DNA of 64,000 nt, from contig JAJGBQ010000001.1 in assembly GCA_022457065.1 (NCBI GenBank), positions 5,146,001 through 5,210,000 of the forward strand, in the 5' to 3' direction. Source of the DNA: Curvularia sp. ZM96. Its lineage: Eukaryota; Ascomycota; Dothideomycetes; Pleosporales; Pleosporaceae. The notes under the pieces were generated by a model. The model made no database searches, was not told where the DNA came from, and saw only the letters and a program-made list of their open reading frames with translations. The position numbers and the translations under genes were made by a program. Shown one piece after another: positions 44,101-56,176 of the stretch (positions are counted from its first letter, which is position 1; every line of letters starts with the position of its first letter).

Positions 44101-45442
44101 TGGGTATCTCTGTCGTTTTCTTGAGGCTCTTAGCAACAAGCGTTGCGTTCGTAGCGACGAACACTGGGTTGAGATCCGAAATAGGACTCGCCGTGGCCAA
44201 ATTGCCCGCCGGCGTACCCACATTCCTGATCTGCCTTCCAGCAAAATACCGAATTTGCTTCAGAATGGTCGCAAAGGGCTGGCCCCTGGCTGGTCCGTAG
44301 TGTTCCAGAGCTTCTTTGCAGATCTCTTCAAGATCTGTTAGGACAACGTTTCCGCCAATCTCGAGGTGGTCGTCGTGCAGTCTGAACTGTCGGAGCTCTG
44401 GGATATCGCCCACAAATACTGACGAATTGTAGTTCATGCCCTTGAACTTGATTTCGATTTGCGTCTCCGTCGAACCGCCAATGAGTTTCGCAGATGGATA
44501 AGCATCTTTGATCTCCAGTAATTGCTGCAGAGTCGTCGGCCTGTACCACTTCTTCTTCTTGTTTCCGAATGCAAGCGGCTTGAATTCATGTTTCCGTAAC
44601 TGAGGGGGGAAGATCAATTCTGTGTCGGGCTTGTACTCGATAAATCCAGGCGGCGTGAACCTCTTGATGGGCTGTTCTTCTCCATCTGTCCCATTACTCT
44701 TGCAGCAACCTCCGCCATTCGCACCATTCTTTTCCATACAACATCCGCTACCACCATTTGCTTTGGCCTTGCCACAGCCAGTCTGCACACTGAAGCTCTG
44801 CGCCGCATCTAATATCGGCCTATATCCCGTACATCTGCATAGGTTCCCATCAAAAGCCTCTTCCACTTCGAGCTCGGTCGGTTCGACATTGTTGCGAAGC
44901 AGAGCATACAAGGACATGACAATACCCGGTGTACAGAAACCACATTGGCTGCCATTGCCCTTGGCTATCCGTTCCTGCGCTGGATGTGGTCGCTTCACAT
45001 TTCCGATTCCTTCGACAGTTATTACGTGCTTGCCATCCACGCTGACGAGGGGCGCAAGGCATGCGTTTACGGAAGCGTGGTATATCTTCTTCGTGGTCGG
45101 GTTAATCTGTGACACGACCTATCACACTGTCAGCCCGCTTGTTCACACTGCAACCAGTTTCCCAATCAATCTCTCCACTCTCCTGGGAATCCTGAAACAT
45201 ACCACAGTACATGCACCGCAGCCGCCCTCGGCACATCCCAACTTCGTTCCCGTCAATCCGATTCCCCTCAGATACTCCAAGAGCGTAACCTCGGGGTCCG
45301 CACTGTCCAGTACAACCTTTGTTCCATTCAGGTAGAACCGCAGCGTATCGTCATAATCCGCCGTGACCTCGTTAAGAGACTTGACTGCCTCGCTCGAGAC
45401 AGCAGGTTGTGGGGAAACGATTCCAGGTGCCATGTTTGCCAC
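41189..45442 (-). CDS. hxA: Xanthine dehydrogenase (purine hydroxylase I)
   Basis: Oxidises hypoxanthine and xanthine to uric acid; molybdopterin, FAD and two [2Fe-2S] clusters. Exons 45442-45203, 45118-41476 and 41400-41189 give 1364 aa, as expected for a fungal XDH. The first cluster cysteines (70, 75, 78) are in KLGCAEGGCGACTVV and the second cluster is in SQCGFCTPG and NLCRCTGYRP. An unusual Cys/Gly-rich linker follows (GCGKAKANGGSGCCMEKNG, then GGGCCKSNG). The FAD domain has FAGRQIRNVGTPAGNL. The Mo domain shows RLGGGFGGKETRS, NTAFRGFGGPQGMFIAE, and GTEMGQGLHTKM. The catalytic Glu is in GVGEPPLFMGS. Intron 2 (41475-41401) lies immediately before that Glu, is 75 nt long, has no stop and keeps frame. 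A pyrimidine-rich tract on the coding strand (about 45514-45560) marks the 5' leader. Confidence 0.95.
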
Positions 45443-46884
45443 GCTGCTGCTCTATCGTGGCGAAGAGAAGATAGAGCGGGGAGACAAAACGTCCAAGCGC
45501 ACAGCCAGACGAAGCGAGAAAGAGAGAGAAAAAGAAAACAAAAGGAAGAGAGAACGAAATGGGCAAACGTAAACGTATCGCGAAATGTATCTCAAGCCCC
45601 GTCTAGCTAGCACCGTAAACCACCCAGGGTCCTTCGTCCAGGCACTGTGGGGATCGAGCGGAGAGAGAGAGTAGGCTAGATCAAAATGACTGGTAGAATC
45701 TGTTGCCTCGGCGGGCGTACTACTATGTACATATGTTTCTGTCAAAGGCTAAAGCAGTCAATGGGTAATTTAGTACACAAACCAACAGGCAGACGCACGA
45801 ATCAGCGTTGATGTGTTTGTGTCTTATCTAGGGACGCGTTCTGGCTGCAGAGGGGTCCACGCAGGAGCTCGCCGATGGCCGTCAATGGCGCTTCTGCCCC
45901 TCCATCTTTGCCCCACCGCGGCTCTGCGCGACATGCACGTGAGCCACCACTAGATTTGGCGTTGGGGCGTCGTGCTGCAGCCAGTGGCGAGGTCCGCCTT
46001 GGTGAAATAAGGGGAGATAACCGATGAGGGTTCGCATGTCACTCGAAACATCACGTTGGGAAGCACGGAGTACCTAATGTGAATAGGAAATGTTTTTATT
46101 CAGAGCTGCATGCAGTGCAAGAGCATCATTTTGGTACTATACTGTACAGGATGGAGAGCAAGGAAAAGCTTACGCACCCACATAACCCAAGTGGATGCGT
46201 GTCGTGCCGGCAAATAGTGATGAAAACTCAAAATCAACTCCAAGATCACACCCTGTGATCTGCAGAGGACACTCGGATATAGTTTCGCATGTAAAAAGGT
46301 ATAAGCATCAAGGCAATAAACGCTTTTGTCGAGAGAAGAGTCCTGAGGAATATTGCGAGATGTCCTTGGAGATGATGGATGAACCGAGGGCGAGCTCATG
46401 ACAGACGCAATCAGAGAGTAGACGTGTTGGTAAGCAGTGGACTTTGCAAGATTTGCTCGAGAAGCCACGGTGATACGCCATCCATCGTGTGAAGATGGCA
46501 GCATGAACACATAGCTATCGGCGCAATCCGTAGGTTTGGAAGCTCAGTCATCCATACAGCAGGCACAGATCAATCCATGATCGGCTCACGCAAAGCAGCG
46601 ACGACGACGATGTCCTTTTGTAAGCAAAGTCAAAAGCCAGACTAGTGTAGACGGTAAGGTTGAGGACAGCCAGTGGTTGGAGGAACATGAAGTGCAAATG
46701 GGTCATCCGCAAGTCATGAAAGCATCGGCTATGCGCAGATCAAGAAGTCGAGAAATAGGTCCAGGGAAATCGGGTATAGTAGTCATGCCAGGTGGAGCAA
46801 AGATCCAAGCATGGGTCATGCAAACATGCAGCAATCGGCGAAGTTCAGCAAGATGTGCAGCGGTCACAGCGACTAGACGGCAAC
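45443..46884. other. Intergenic between XDH and the KH-protein gene
   Basis: About 1.4 kb: XDH leader and promoter, then the 3' flank of the KH gene. A 136-codon minus-strand frame (46100-46510) has no recognisable features and is not accepted. Confidence 0.45.
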
Positions 46885-48762
46885 TTATGCGCCTGGGGGT
46901 CCTTGGGCACCTTGGCCGCCTTGTTGCTGCTGAGCAATGGACGCATACCACATTGCTAGGTAGTTCTGGTAGCCGCCATAGACAGCATACGGGTCAGCAG
47001 CAGCACCGCCTGCAGCGGGTGCAGCGGCCTGTGGAGCCTGCGCAGGCGCAGCAGCCTGTCCATAAGACGGTGTCTGTTGATGTGAGTAGCCATTCTCCTG
47101 GTTACCGTTGTCACGACGGCGTGAATTGTTCTTCTCCCGCTGATTTCAATTAGCACTTGTACACATGTGACAGACTAGAAACAAACTCACCACTTGGTCC
47201 ACCTTCTCCCAGATTGCTCGCTTGGCGTCATCAATGGCTTGACGGGTGCCAACGAGGCCAATCTCGCGCTCAATGTCAGCGCCAGAAGCTTGTGACACAT
47301 TAATCTTGCAGCCAGTCTCCGACTGCATAGCTTTGATGGTTTCACCGCCTGGGATTGTTGTTAATGCAATTGTCACAAAATGGAAGTCAGCTCATATTAC
47401 CTTTACCAATGATCATGCCAACAGCGTCAGATGGGACATGAATGCTATCATTGATCTTACCAGCGCCACCAGCACCAGCACCACTGTAGGGATCAAAGTT
47501 ATCACGCCTGTTGAACGGTTGCTGTGCTGAAGGCTGCGGGCCACTGCCATCCATTTGCTTAGTGTCACTATCGACAATTTCCATGATGAGCTCCTTGGCA
47601 TGGGCAGCAGCAGCAGGGCTTCCAATGAGGTTCACAGGGCGCAGGCCGTTCACGCTCTTGTTTTCACCAACGATGTTGACGTGGCAGCCACTGCGCTCTT
47701 GCAGATCACGGATCGTTTCACCACCACGGCCAATGATGAGACCAACAGTTCGATCAGGCACCATAATCTGAGAAGATTGTTCGCCCTCCCTAAGGGCAGG
47801 TTGTTGCTGGCCGACCGTCTTGGCGGCAGGCCTAGCATTGCGGCCAGTCTCACGAGCAGGGTTGCCGCCATTCTCTTCGATGATACGGTTGATCTCGCGC
47901 TTAGCACTGATACGGGCACCAGGACTGCCGGTTATACGGCATTCGCGCTGAGGTCCGGATTCGGGGCCGTTGATGAATTGAATACGTGTCTGGGATTCTT
48001 GTTCAATGCGGCGGAGACTCTCACCTTGACGTCCTATGACGAGGCCAACCAACGAAGAATCAATGAGAATCACCTCAGAGTTGTCATTGGCAGGGGGCGA
48101 ACGAGCCTGCCCGTACTGCTGCGAGGGAGAGAAGGTGTCACGTCTAGGGGGCGAGCGATCACGATCACGGCCATAACCACCTCGGCGCTCATCACGGCGC
48201 TCATCGCGATATGGATTGTAGCTTTCACGCACGGGTTCTCGGCGCGCTGGAGAGCGCGAACGCGACCGAGAACGTCTGTAGGGCTGGCGCCCACTCAGTC
48301 GCGGGTCTTCTTGGTAAGCTGGAGGCGTGTAAGTTTGCGCTGAGACACCATAGCCAGACCAAGGTTCAGGAATACCTGGGCGCGCTGCTTCATGGGCAAG
48401 GCCTTTCTGGGCTGCAAAACCGCGCGCCTTGGCCAGTGCATCCTGGATGCTTACAGAGCCAGAGCTCACGGGCTTGATGGCGCTGAGGTCAAGGCTGCCA
48501 GTGTGTGTGGGTTGGGGGAAGCTGTAGCCAGGCATGGCTGTCGGGGTGGCAGTCGGCATTGCGCCAGGAAAGCCTGGTGGCAGGCCTTGCGGAGGGGCAT
48601 GTTGCACAGGCGGAGGCTGCTGGGGCGTCTGCGATGGGGTGGTTGAAGGTCGCCCGGCAGCTGGGCGAAAAGTCAGTACATGGATGGGCTCAAGCGACCG
48701 AAGACTGTGAAAGACGTACCGAGAGCCGCCAGGATGGCGTTGAGGTCTGGAGGAGCAGCCAT
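46885..48762 (-). CDS. Triple-KH-domain RNA-binding protein (FUBP/KHSRP-like)
   Basis: 571-aa protein in four exons: 48762-48720, 48660-47401, 47348-47191 and 47139-46885. The N-terminus (MAAPPDLNAILAALAAGRPS) is followed by a Pro/Gln/Thr-rich segment and an RS-type stretch (YRRSRSRSRSPARREP). Three KH domains follow, each with an intact GxxG loop: VGLVIGRQGESLRRI, VGLIIGRGGETIRDL and VGMIIGKGGETIKAM. The last exon encodes an Ala/Pro/Gln-rich tail with DPYAVYGGYQNYLAMWYA and poly-Gln, like the tyrosine motif region of FUBP proteins. It probably binds single-stranded RNA or DNA in splicing or mRNA control in the nucleus. Intron 2 splits the GKGG loop of KH3; skipping the splice gives a stop two codons later. 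Confidence in family is high, in cellular role low. Confidence 0.92.
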
Positions 48763-49551
48763 GGCGAGGTGCGCGTAGCCGGAGGGTTAGTAGCAAAGTG
48801 AGCGACGATATGCGTAAGGAAAAGGAAGAGGAGGATGAAGGACGAGGGGAAGCGGGAAAACGGCTGTTGGGTTGATCGCGCCGTGGCTGTTCGTAGGAAT
48901 CTTTGCGGCGAGGGCCAGAGGAGTTGGAAGCGGCCTTAGTACGCGCTAGTGCCAAATTAGCCGAACCAAGTTTCTCGCCCGCCCTCTCACAAGACACGTG
49001 AAGGCAAATTGGTGAAGCACCCACGTGCGCTGCTCTCACGGCAGAGAATGAATGACGTATTTGTGGTTTGTGATTTGCTTTCATTTTACTCATGGAACCA
49101 TGGACCAATGCATGTGTTCCGTGAAGATGCTGCAGGCAAACATAACAGTAAAGAACGCCGTGCCGCCTACAGACGTAGACGTATGCTCCCCAAGTCACTT
49201 TGTAACGATTCCCAAACCCCATCGGCTCCTATGCTCATGCAAACTATCCAAATCGCTCCATACTCAGACTGCAAAAACCGTCTTCTTCCATATAACAGGC
49301 ATACGAGTGGTGTGGAACGCCCGTCTGATGTGAATGCAAAATCGCCCAAGCAAGACGAGCAACGTACAAGACCCTAGCCCATGCTACGTGGTGGGCAGGG
49401 CAAATGTGTTTATATAGACATTAGAAGCGAATCAAGGCGCGATCGACGTGACGGAATAGATTTGGTGTACCCCACTGTTGGGGGCGCCTGCGTGCTACAC
49501 GCACTTTCACCCAGACGCCTCCGATACACATGTAAAGCGCAAGCTCTAGGC
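48763..49551. other. KH-gene promoter and RabGAP 3' flank
   Basis: 789 bp with no supported ORF. It holds the leader of the KH-domain gene and the 3' flank of the minus-strand RabGAP. Confidence 0.45.
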
Positions 49552-52500
49552 TTACTTCTTCATCATCTGTTCAAGGTTGTTCCACTTTTTCTTGAGCGCC
49601 TCGTGTTCCTCATTAATCTGGAATCTCTGTTAGCTATGCTTCTGATTCGAACTAGCCACAGCGGCCTTACCGTAGCCCATTGCATCTTGACATCCACCAG
49701 CTCTTTCTCCATCTCGGCCATTGCATCTTCCAGGTTGCGGTTCTCGTTATGGACAACAATATTCTTCTGCATGACAGTCTCCATTTCGTGCTTCAGTCGT
49801 TCCTCAACTTCTGCGGGCTGCGTATCGACAATCTTCTGAAGCTCTTGCACCTTTGTTTTCAACGTCTCGTTCTCGTCCTCCAAGTTTTCATTCTGAACCT
49901 TGGTCTTGATGAGCTCCGATGCGACCTGGACGTGCTCCATGTCTGATTGTTCGGCTCGGTGTTCCAACGATCGCACCTTTTGCTCCAGGGAAGCGACCTT
50001 TTCTTTGAGCCCGACAAGCTCATTCTCGCGGTCCTTTTCTACTCGTTGTTGCTCTTTCCACTCGGCAGTGTACTGCTTGAGTGTTTCGGGAGCAATCTTG
50101 ATAGCGACTGCATCTTTGACCAGAGTATCGGCGCGGTAAATCTCCTTGTCGATACCTGCTGTTGAACCAAAGAAGCCATTCTCAAGGATAGAGTTCGCTG
50201 AAGGGGCCTTGTCAATGTAGACGTCAAACAATCGCTCCTTCAAAAAGGTTGTGAGCGTCGCCATGTCCCTCATGCCTAGAAGTGTTTCGGAATTTTTCTG
50301 CATCAGGACAATACCAAACTTCAGAATAGCCAGCTCGAGGCCTTCGCTGAGTATCAAGTCGTAGATACGCAGAACGAGCTGTAGTGGGAAACGGTACGCA
50401 AACAGCGTAAGGAACCACTGCGTGGCGTAGAGCTGAGGCTTCACATCTCTGCGGCGAAGGTGACAGTAGAGGGCCGGCTCAAAGTCTTCCAAGAGGCGTT
50501 CAAACTGGTAGAGATGTAAGTGGAGTCCGGGCATGTCATGTACAAACAAGTCACGAAGACCATATTTGTTCATTAGTGTCACAAAAAGGCTGAAAGCCTC
50601 CTCTTCGGGCATCTTGTAAAGTTAGCGGTATATCAAAGGCAGCATATCCTCGAACCTACATTGAAGAGTAGAGGCATAGCAATGAAATTCATGCCCTGGG
50701 CGTAGCCAACAGCATCGTCGTACAAAGCGTAAGCCTTGCAGATACCAAAGAGACCATCCTGCAAACCAGCTGCCATGACGTACTTGGAGTAGCTGGTACG
50801 CGCCCCCAAGTCACGCTTGATGACCTTTTCCAATTTGGAGATGGCGGCAGCATTTTGCTTCTTTTCCGTGGCTATTCTTGCCTGTATCTTGGCTGGGTCT
50901 TCGGGGTTTTCTGAAGTAAGCGGCGGTGAGGCCAGGGGTGCATTTGTACTTCCAGTTGTAGTGGCTGGACTCGAGTAGTCAGAGTGAACCGAAGAGGACG
51001 AGGAAGCAACCGAGTCCTTTCCGTTCACATTTGCTTGTCCGTTGGTGAGGTTGGGTGTGCTGACGCTCATGCGTTCTTTATCTGTGCCACGGGCAACGAG
51101 TTCCCTATACGTAGCCTCGAGCTCCTCGTTCTTGCTCTGCGCCAACACTTGCCAGATGACACCACGAATGACCTGAGGGATTCCATTCGCAATGGCATGA
51201 TTGAGTTCCTCTGCACTAGTGCGGGCGATAGCGGCTGGTCCTTCATTGACCACAGACTGCCAGAGATCCCAATCTACAGGCTCAGCTGCATCTCCCGCTG
51301 GGCCAGCAGCGAATCCAGACGCAGTTCCAGGAGCCAGCTTGGGATTGATAGTAGGTTGTCTTGTGAGTGCTGGTGGGCTCCCCGGCTCATCATCAGTGAC
51401 GATGGGTGGACTCATCAGGCTAACGCTTGTTGGCCTGGCCGTTACAGCGGTTGGATCGCCATTTAGGCCGGTCTCGTCTCCCATTGTTATGCCGGCTTCT
51501 TCCCTCATTCGTAAAAACTTGAAACGGTCTCGGAGGTTTCCCTGACTCGTTCGGTTGTTTGTGCGAGCCTCGCCTTCGTCATCAGCTTTGTTCAACGTGA
51601 GCTCGGGGTTGCTGTTGATAGTTGCGATAGAAGCCCCTGTGTTTCGGCGTTCTGACATTGTGGATGTTGGTGGAGACTCCGGCTTCTTGCTAGAACTATT
51701 TCTCGATAGCCAGGCAAAAGGACCTGTAAGTTTTCTGGGCGCAGGTGCCGGTTTTTCCTGTGCGGCCTTTTCCTGTGCAACTGGTGGGGCAGGTGGTGGA
51801 GGGAATTTGACAGGAGACATCCTTCCAGAGAGACCTTGGACTGAGGCCGTAGAGTCTTGAGAGTCTCGCAGCGGTACTTTTGGCGGCGAGCGTGGGGATT
51901 TTGCACCATCTACAAGGGGTCAGCCTCAGGATCAGGACCCATGTACTTGCACATGTGTAACAGCCATAAGCTTAGGGGTAGTGCCAGGAGGTACAGACAC
52001 TCCGGACACTGAAACACAGACATCCTACATCCACAAGGCACTGTTGCTCACAAACGCATAGGGTATACGCACCGTCGGTCAAAGATACATCGTCCATGTC
52101 TGATGTTACCGACACTCGGTTTATGGGCACCTTTTTGGCCGGTGCAGTCTCACTGGGCTTTTCCGCTTCTTCAGCTTCTTCAGCTTCGCTGCCCGTATCG
52201 GAATCGTCTGTTTCGTCGCTTTCATCGCTCTCTTCGGTTTCATCGCTGTCGTCTTTGTCGTCCTTGGGGGCTGCTGGTGTTGCATGTGCGGTCGAGTCTA
52301 CCTTGGTTTGTCTTATGGTCGGTGACGAAACCTCTTGTTGTAGTAATGAGCGCGGCTTTGATTGGGGCTGTTCGGCGGGCGATTCTGGGCGAGGGGAGGA
52401 CTCCGATGCGTCTTCAAAACTGTCCTACACCGGACATGCTCGTTAGCCAACTTATACTACAAGACGCCTTTTCCAGACGGATAAATAAATAGAAGGGGCC

Positions 52501-52558
52501 AAACGCTTACCCCATCCCTGTCGGAACTGTGCGAGCTCGTGGGCCGCTGGTCGGCCAT
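49552..52558 (-). CDS. GYP5: TBC-domain Rab GTPase-activating protein (Gyp5-like)
   Basis: 885-aa protein in five exons: 52558-52511, 52424-52073, 51909-50660, 50612-49671 and 49617-49552. It stimulates GTP hydrolysis by Rab proteins (Ypt1/Sec4 type in yeast) in ER-to-Golgi and exocytic traffic. Residues 1-330 are acidic and Ser/Pro-rich, including EEAEEAEEAEKPSE. The TBC domain begins around NHAIANGIPQVIRGVIWQVL. Both catalytic fingers are visible: the Arg finger in IKRDLGAR and the Gln finger in VGYAQGMNF. A Ser/Thr-rich insert (KDSVASSSSSVHSDYSS) lies between these parts. FLFDVxID-type end motifs (ERLFDVYIDKAPS) are followed by a long C-terminal coiled coil (KEKVASLEQKVRSLEHR). The tiny last exon ends EQMMKK. 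Gyl1-like paralogues are the alternative name. Confidence 0.92.
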
Positions 52559-53596
52559 GTTTATGCTTGCAAGGGTGGGCGGTGTGGGCTATGGAGGGCT
52601 GTCGAGCGGTATCTTGAAGGGCAACTGCAGTCGATGCAGGATACGGGGTTGGGTGTACTTCAGCAGAGGGTTACAGAATAGAGATTAGAAGGTAGGTATG
52701 TTGGTGGATGCCAGCCAAAAAAGTCCGGGGAGTTCGGTGAGAGGTTGTGGGAGCGGTGGTGTTTGTGGTTGCTGTGAGGATTGATGGGGGGTAGTGAACG
52801 GAGAAGAGTGGAGCGGCCGTGTCGGCGGCGGCCTAGAAGACCAGGACTCGAGGGAAGCCGCTACGACCAACGGCCACCGGACAGTTGCTTTTCGGGCTTT
52901 GCGGTCACTGCGAATCGCACTAATTGCTTGTGGATTTTGATGATGCTGCAAATATTACGGTGCTGAGTGCGGCGTCTGACTGCATATGCAGGTGACCCTC
53001 AAAGCCAGTTGTTCGAACGGCTGTCGGAGTGGTACAGCAGCGGTTAACCTGAAACACGGTCGCCTTAGTCCGCCGCCGTGGCTGAGAATCCAAGCCTGAC
53101 TTGGTAGATACACGCGTGGGTACGCAATGCGCTATCGACATAGGCTTACGATGCGCTATCCGCGCAATACAGGTGCCCCTGTATTTGCCAGATGTTGTTT
53201 CTACAGCGATTGATTCCTAGACGATGCAGACGCGGCACTTGGTTTCTTTCTGCCCAACAAGCACCCACCGCCACTTTTTCCTTTTGTTCTAAGCTGGGCA
53301 CGGGGGTAGTAGATGTGCTTTTGCACTTCTCCGCCAAAAAAAAAGAAAGAAAGAAAGGAGAATCACAACCGCCTTTTCTTTTCTCAAGACTGGTGTTTGA
53401 GAACTGACACGCCTTCTTCGGTGAAGCAACTTGATCATCTTGTCACTCAAAGCCAATATGAACTCAGTAACATGTTGTTAAAAAACTAGAACTGGAAATC
53501 TAGGTATAATAATATTTATATATGTACACGAACATCAACAAGTCTTTTCACCTCCACGTCTCTTTTCCCTCTGCTCAGTTTCCTACCGCCACCAAT
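52559..53596. other. RabGAP promoter and LPMO 3' flank
   Basis: About 1 kb with no credible gene. An A-rich/GAAA tract occurs at about 53334-53363 and an A+T-rich stretch near 53480-53525. Confidence 0.45.
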
Positions 53597-54622
53597 CTAG
53601 TTGAGGCACTGGGAGTAAAAGTCGTTCTGCTTGACGCACTTGGCAGTGCCCTCGCACTGAGTAGGGCCGTTGTAGTTGGCGCCACCGCACTGGAAGTAGA
53701 GCTTGACTGTTCCAGCAGAGCCGGTAGGGACAGCACCGGTAGGAGCTGCAACGCCTGAAGATGGACGGAGGAGCGTAGCGAACGTGGTAGGGATAGCCGA
53801 CGCCGACGGAATGGTAGCGTTGCTAGGAGGGAGGGTCGGCGCGAGAGTGGGGATAGCGCCAGCATCGGTCTCGGCGGCAGCAGCAGACGTGGTGTTGGAG
53901 GCCGGGGGAGCAACAGGAGCAGCACCACCAGCACCGCAGGTAGCCACCTTGCCGCCGGGAGCCTTGTAGTCGGTAGCGACGTAGCCGTTGTAGTAGTTGG
54001 GGATGTAGATGTCGGCATCATCCGCCTTGTACGCGCCCGGAAGCTCAATGGTAGGCGAGCAGGCACCCTTGCTGCCAGTGCCCTTGATCTTCAATTGCAT
54101 GCAGCCAATGTAAAACTGACCACCGCCAAGGGTCTGAGCAGCATGCAGCGCCAGCATCTCGGAACGGAGCAGGTACTCACCCGAAGCGAGGCCGGTGGGA
54201 AGAGTGAATTCGTGTGTCATGTTGTTAGCGCCCATGATTTCAGACGCCCATTTTCCATCGACAAAGTCCATCTCGTCAATCTTGAACCATCCCGCGCCGA
54301 TGCCAGTAGCTTGCGAGGCATCGTCAACAGGTCCGTAGAGCATGTGAGTGATGGGGCCAGGGTGACCACTTTGGTCCCATTGGACCTTGATCTTGTCACC
54401 CTCGTTGGCCTCGACCGTCTTGACGCCCGATGGGACCTTGGTGCCGCCGACGTTGCAGACAATATCATCGCTCTTCACATCGGTGACAGGGCTGTTGTTA
54501 GGTGGCATCCGAATGCCGACCTGGTAGCCGGGAGATACATCGTTGACCCAGAGCTGGTGGAGGTTCTGGTGAGCCGAGACGGCAGAGAGGAGAGCGCTGG
54601 TGAAGATGGCCTTGGTGAGCAT
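53597..54622 (-). CDS. AA9 lytic polysaccharide monooxygenase with CBM1
   Basis: Secreted copper enzyme of 341 aa, intronless, that oxidatively cleaves cellulose or related glucans. The signal peptide MLTKAIFTSALLSAVSA is cut to leave His18 as residue 1 of the mature protein (HQNLHQLWVND), the first ligand of the histidine brace. The second His is in GHPGPITHMLYGP, and the axial Tyr is in GGGQFYIGCMQLKI. Cysteines in DDIVCNVGG, YIGCMQ and KGACSPT give the usual disulfides. A long Ala/Pro/Thr/Ser linker (about residues 245-305) leads to a C-terminal CBM1 (LYFQCGGANYNGPTQC, then CVKQNDFYSQCLN), a cellulose anchor with its aromatic residues. The frame is open upstream to 54649, but the start at 54622 gives a proper signal peptide. 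Confidence 0.95.
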   Translation of the reverse strand: MLTKAIFTSALLSAVSAHQNLHQLWVNDVSPGYQVGIRMPPNNSPVTDVKSDDIVCNVGGTKVPSGVKTVEANEGDKIKVQWDQSGHPGPITHMLYGPVDDASQATGIGAGWFKIDEMDFVDGKWASEIMGANNMTHEFTLPTGLASGEYLLRSEMLALHAAQTLGGGQFYIGCMQLKIKGTGSKGACSPTIELPGAYKADDADIYIPNYYNGYVATDYKAPGGKVATCGAGGAAPVAPPASNTTSAAAAETDAGAIPTLAPTLPPSNATIPSASAIPTTFATLLRPSSGVAAPTGAVPTGSAGTVKLYFQCGGANYNGPTQCEGTAKCVKQNDFYSQCLN

Positions 54623-55441
54623 GGTGAAGTATGTTGACTTGAAATGCAAATGCTTTTCAGTGATACCTGATCACGAGGATAGAATGCAAGGTAAAGAATG
54701 AATGAATGTAGTAGAAGACGAGAAGAAAAGAACCGAGTGAGTGTGTTCAAAGAAAGGACTGGCCCGTTGGAATGATGAGAAAAATTAAAGAGGAACGACA
54801 GTCCAGCGCTTTTAAACCCCAACGCTGATCTATTTACTTGAATTAGGCGCCTGAACAAGAACGTATATCTCCGAAAACTAGGGCGAGCCGCCCTGGATCC
54901 TTCATGACAGCCGTTCGCGCTATCCCAGCCGCTCGGTGCGGGAACCACATTGCTTTGGCGGGAGCCAAGTCGCGACACGCCAGCGGCTTTTCTAGAATAA
55001 GAAGCAATTTGGCTGCATGGGGCAAGGCAGGCATGCGCTATCATGCAAAAGGCTGTATCCGAGATTGATTGTATATGATGGTGGAGAAGCGAGTGTTTCC
55101 ACGTTGGCTAGAACAGGCTAGCCAGCCTTGTTTCGTGCTTGTTTCAAAACGAAACCTCCTGTAGCGACTCGCCATCAACGTGCAGAATCCAGGTTCAGCC
55201 GCCTTCCTTCGTCAATCCCATACCAAGACTGAAATAGAGCGGAAGAATCGAGAAGAAAATTCCACCAAAGGGCGTTGGGGTGATAATGAACAGAGCGGTA
55301 CATGGCTCCACATGCCATCACGTATTCTCTTCAATTCAAAAGTATGGTGACAATTTGCATCCCTTGATGAGGCTGTGTTGAGTGACGCGTACACGATTTT
55401 GGCGCATACAGTGGGGCAATTTTGAGTAAAAAAGTCTTTCT
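54623..55441. other. LPMO promoter region
   Basis: About 0.8 kb upstream of the LPMO. An in-frame extension of the LPMO frame on another register (to 55044) is not considered coding. No carbon-repression site was assigned with confidence. Confidence 0.4.
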
Positions 55442-56176
55442 CTAGAATATTCCTCTCGTAGTTGTTACGAAGCCTGTAGCCGCCGGTGCAACCGTGCTGC
55501 TCCCAATACCCGAAGAGACTCTGCCAAGAAGATTGCCTACTCCAGGTGATTCATTTTTGTCACTAGGCAGAGATGTGGTTGGGCTCGGTGTCTGCGAAAT
55601 GGGGGTTGTGGTGCTGGTCAGGGCGGCGAAGGATCTTGTGGATACTGACACATTATCCCCCTGCACTAGTTCCCCGTGGATGTAAATGTTGATCTCCTGT
55701 GCAGCCAAATTCGATGGAACTGGACGGATAATTGACAAGAACCGTGCACCAAACAAGATTGACGTATACCAAACGGTGATGAGGAAGAATATGACGAACA
55801 ATACCCAAGGAATGAGGATACGTTTTGCGGGTAGTCGCCTGCGTGCAGGACGTGTTCCTACAAGTTCCGTCCGGGTTGATCTTGCATATTGAGGGTGATT
55901 TGAATCCAAGTAATCAGGCTTGACTCGAAGTCCTTCTCCGTCTTCCAACCGAGTCTTATCCCACGACTCAAATACTGGAGGTGGTTCTTGTTTGGTGGCT
56001 TGATGGTACGTGTTCCATGACATGTCGCTCTTTGATATCATAGAAAAGCTGTTGTGCCGAGGCATATCCGAAATATCTTGCGAGTCAAAGGTAGAGCTGT
56101 ATGTTGGGGCTGGTGATAGCATATCGCCCAACTCGGGTGAAGTCATGTCTGATTCCGGGGAGTTGAGAGTACACAT
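55442..56176 (-). CDS. Hypothetical single-pass membrane protein
   Basis: 244-aa single-exon frame, no family recognised. The N-terminal 110 residues are Ser/Pro/Asp-rich and likely cytoplasmic (DMLSPAPTYSSTFDSQDIS). A basic stop-transfer patch GTRPARRRLPAKR precedes one strong membrane helix at about 120-143 (LIPWVLFVIFFLITVWYTSI). The C-terminal 100 residues are Ser/Thr-rich with NxS/T sites (for example QGDNVSVST), consistent with a luminal or extracellular side, so type II topology is likely. The start at 56176 was chosen because the longer frame from 56359 adds sequence with no matching character. A surface or wall-sensing role is possible but not shown. Confidence 0.7.
   Translation of the reverse strand: MCTLNSPESDMTSPELGDMLSPAPTYSSTFDSQDISDMPRHNSFSMISKSDMSWNTYHQATKQEPPPVFESWDKTRLEDGEGLRVKPDYLDSNHPQYARSTRTELVGTRPARRRLPAKRILIPWVLFVIFFLITVWYTSILFGARFLSIIRPVPSNLAAQEINIYIHGELVQGDNVSVSTRSFAALTSTTTPISQTPSPTTSLPSDKNESPGVGNLLGRVSSGIGSSTVAPAATGFVTTTRGIF

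Noticed and set aside
46100..46510. 136-codon minus-strand frame
   Set aside because: No motif, unusual composition and no clear promoter or splice context.
47555..48343. 262-codon plus-strand frame
   Set aside because: Antisense to the KH domains, which have three intact GxxG loops.
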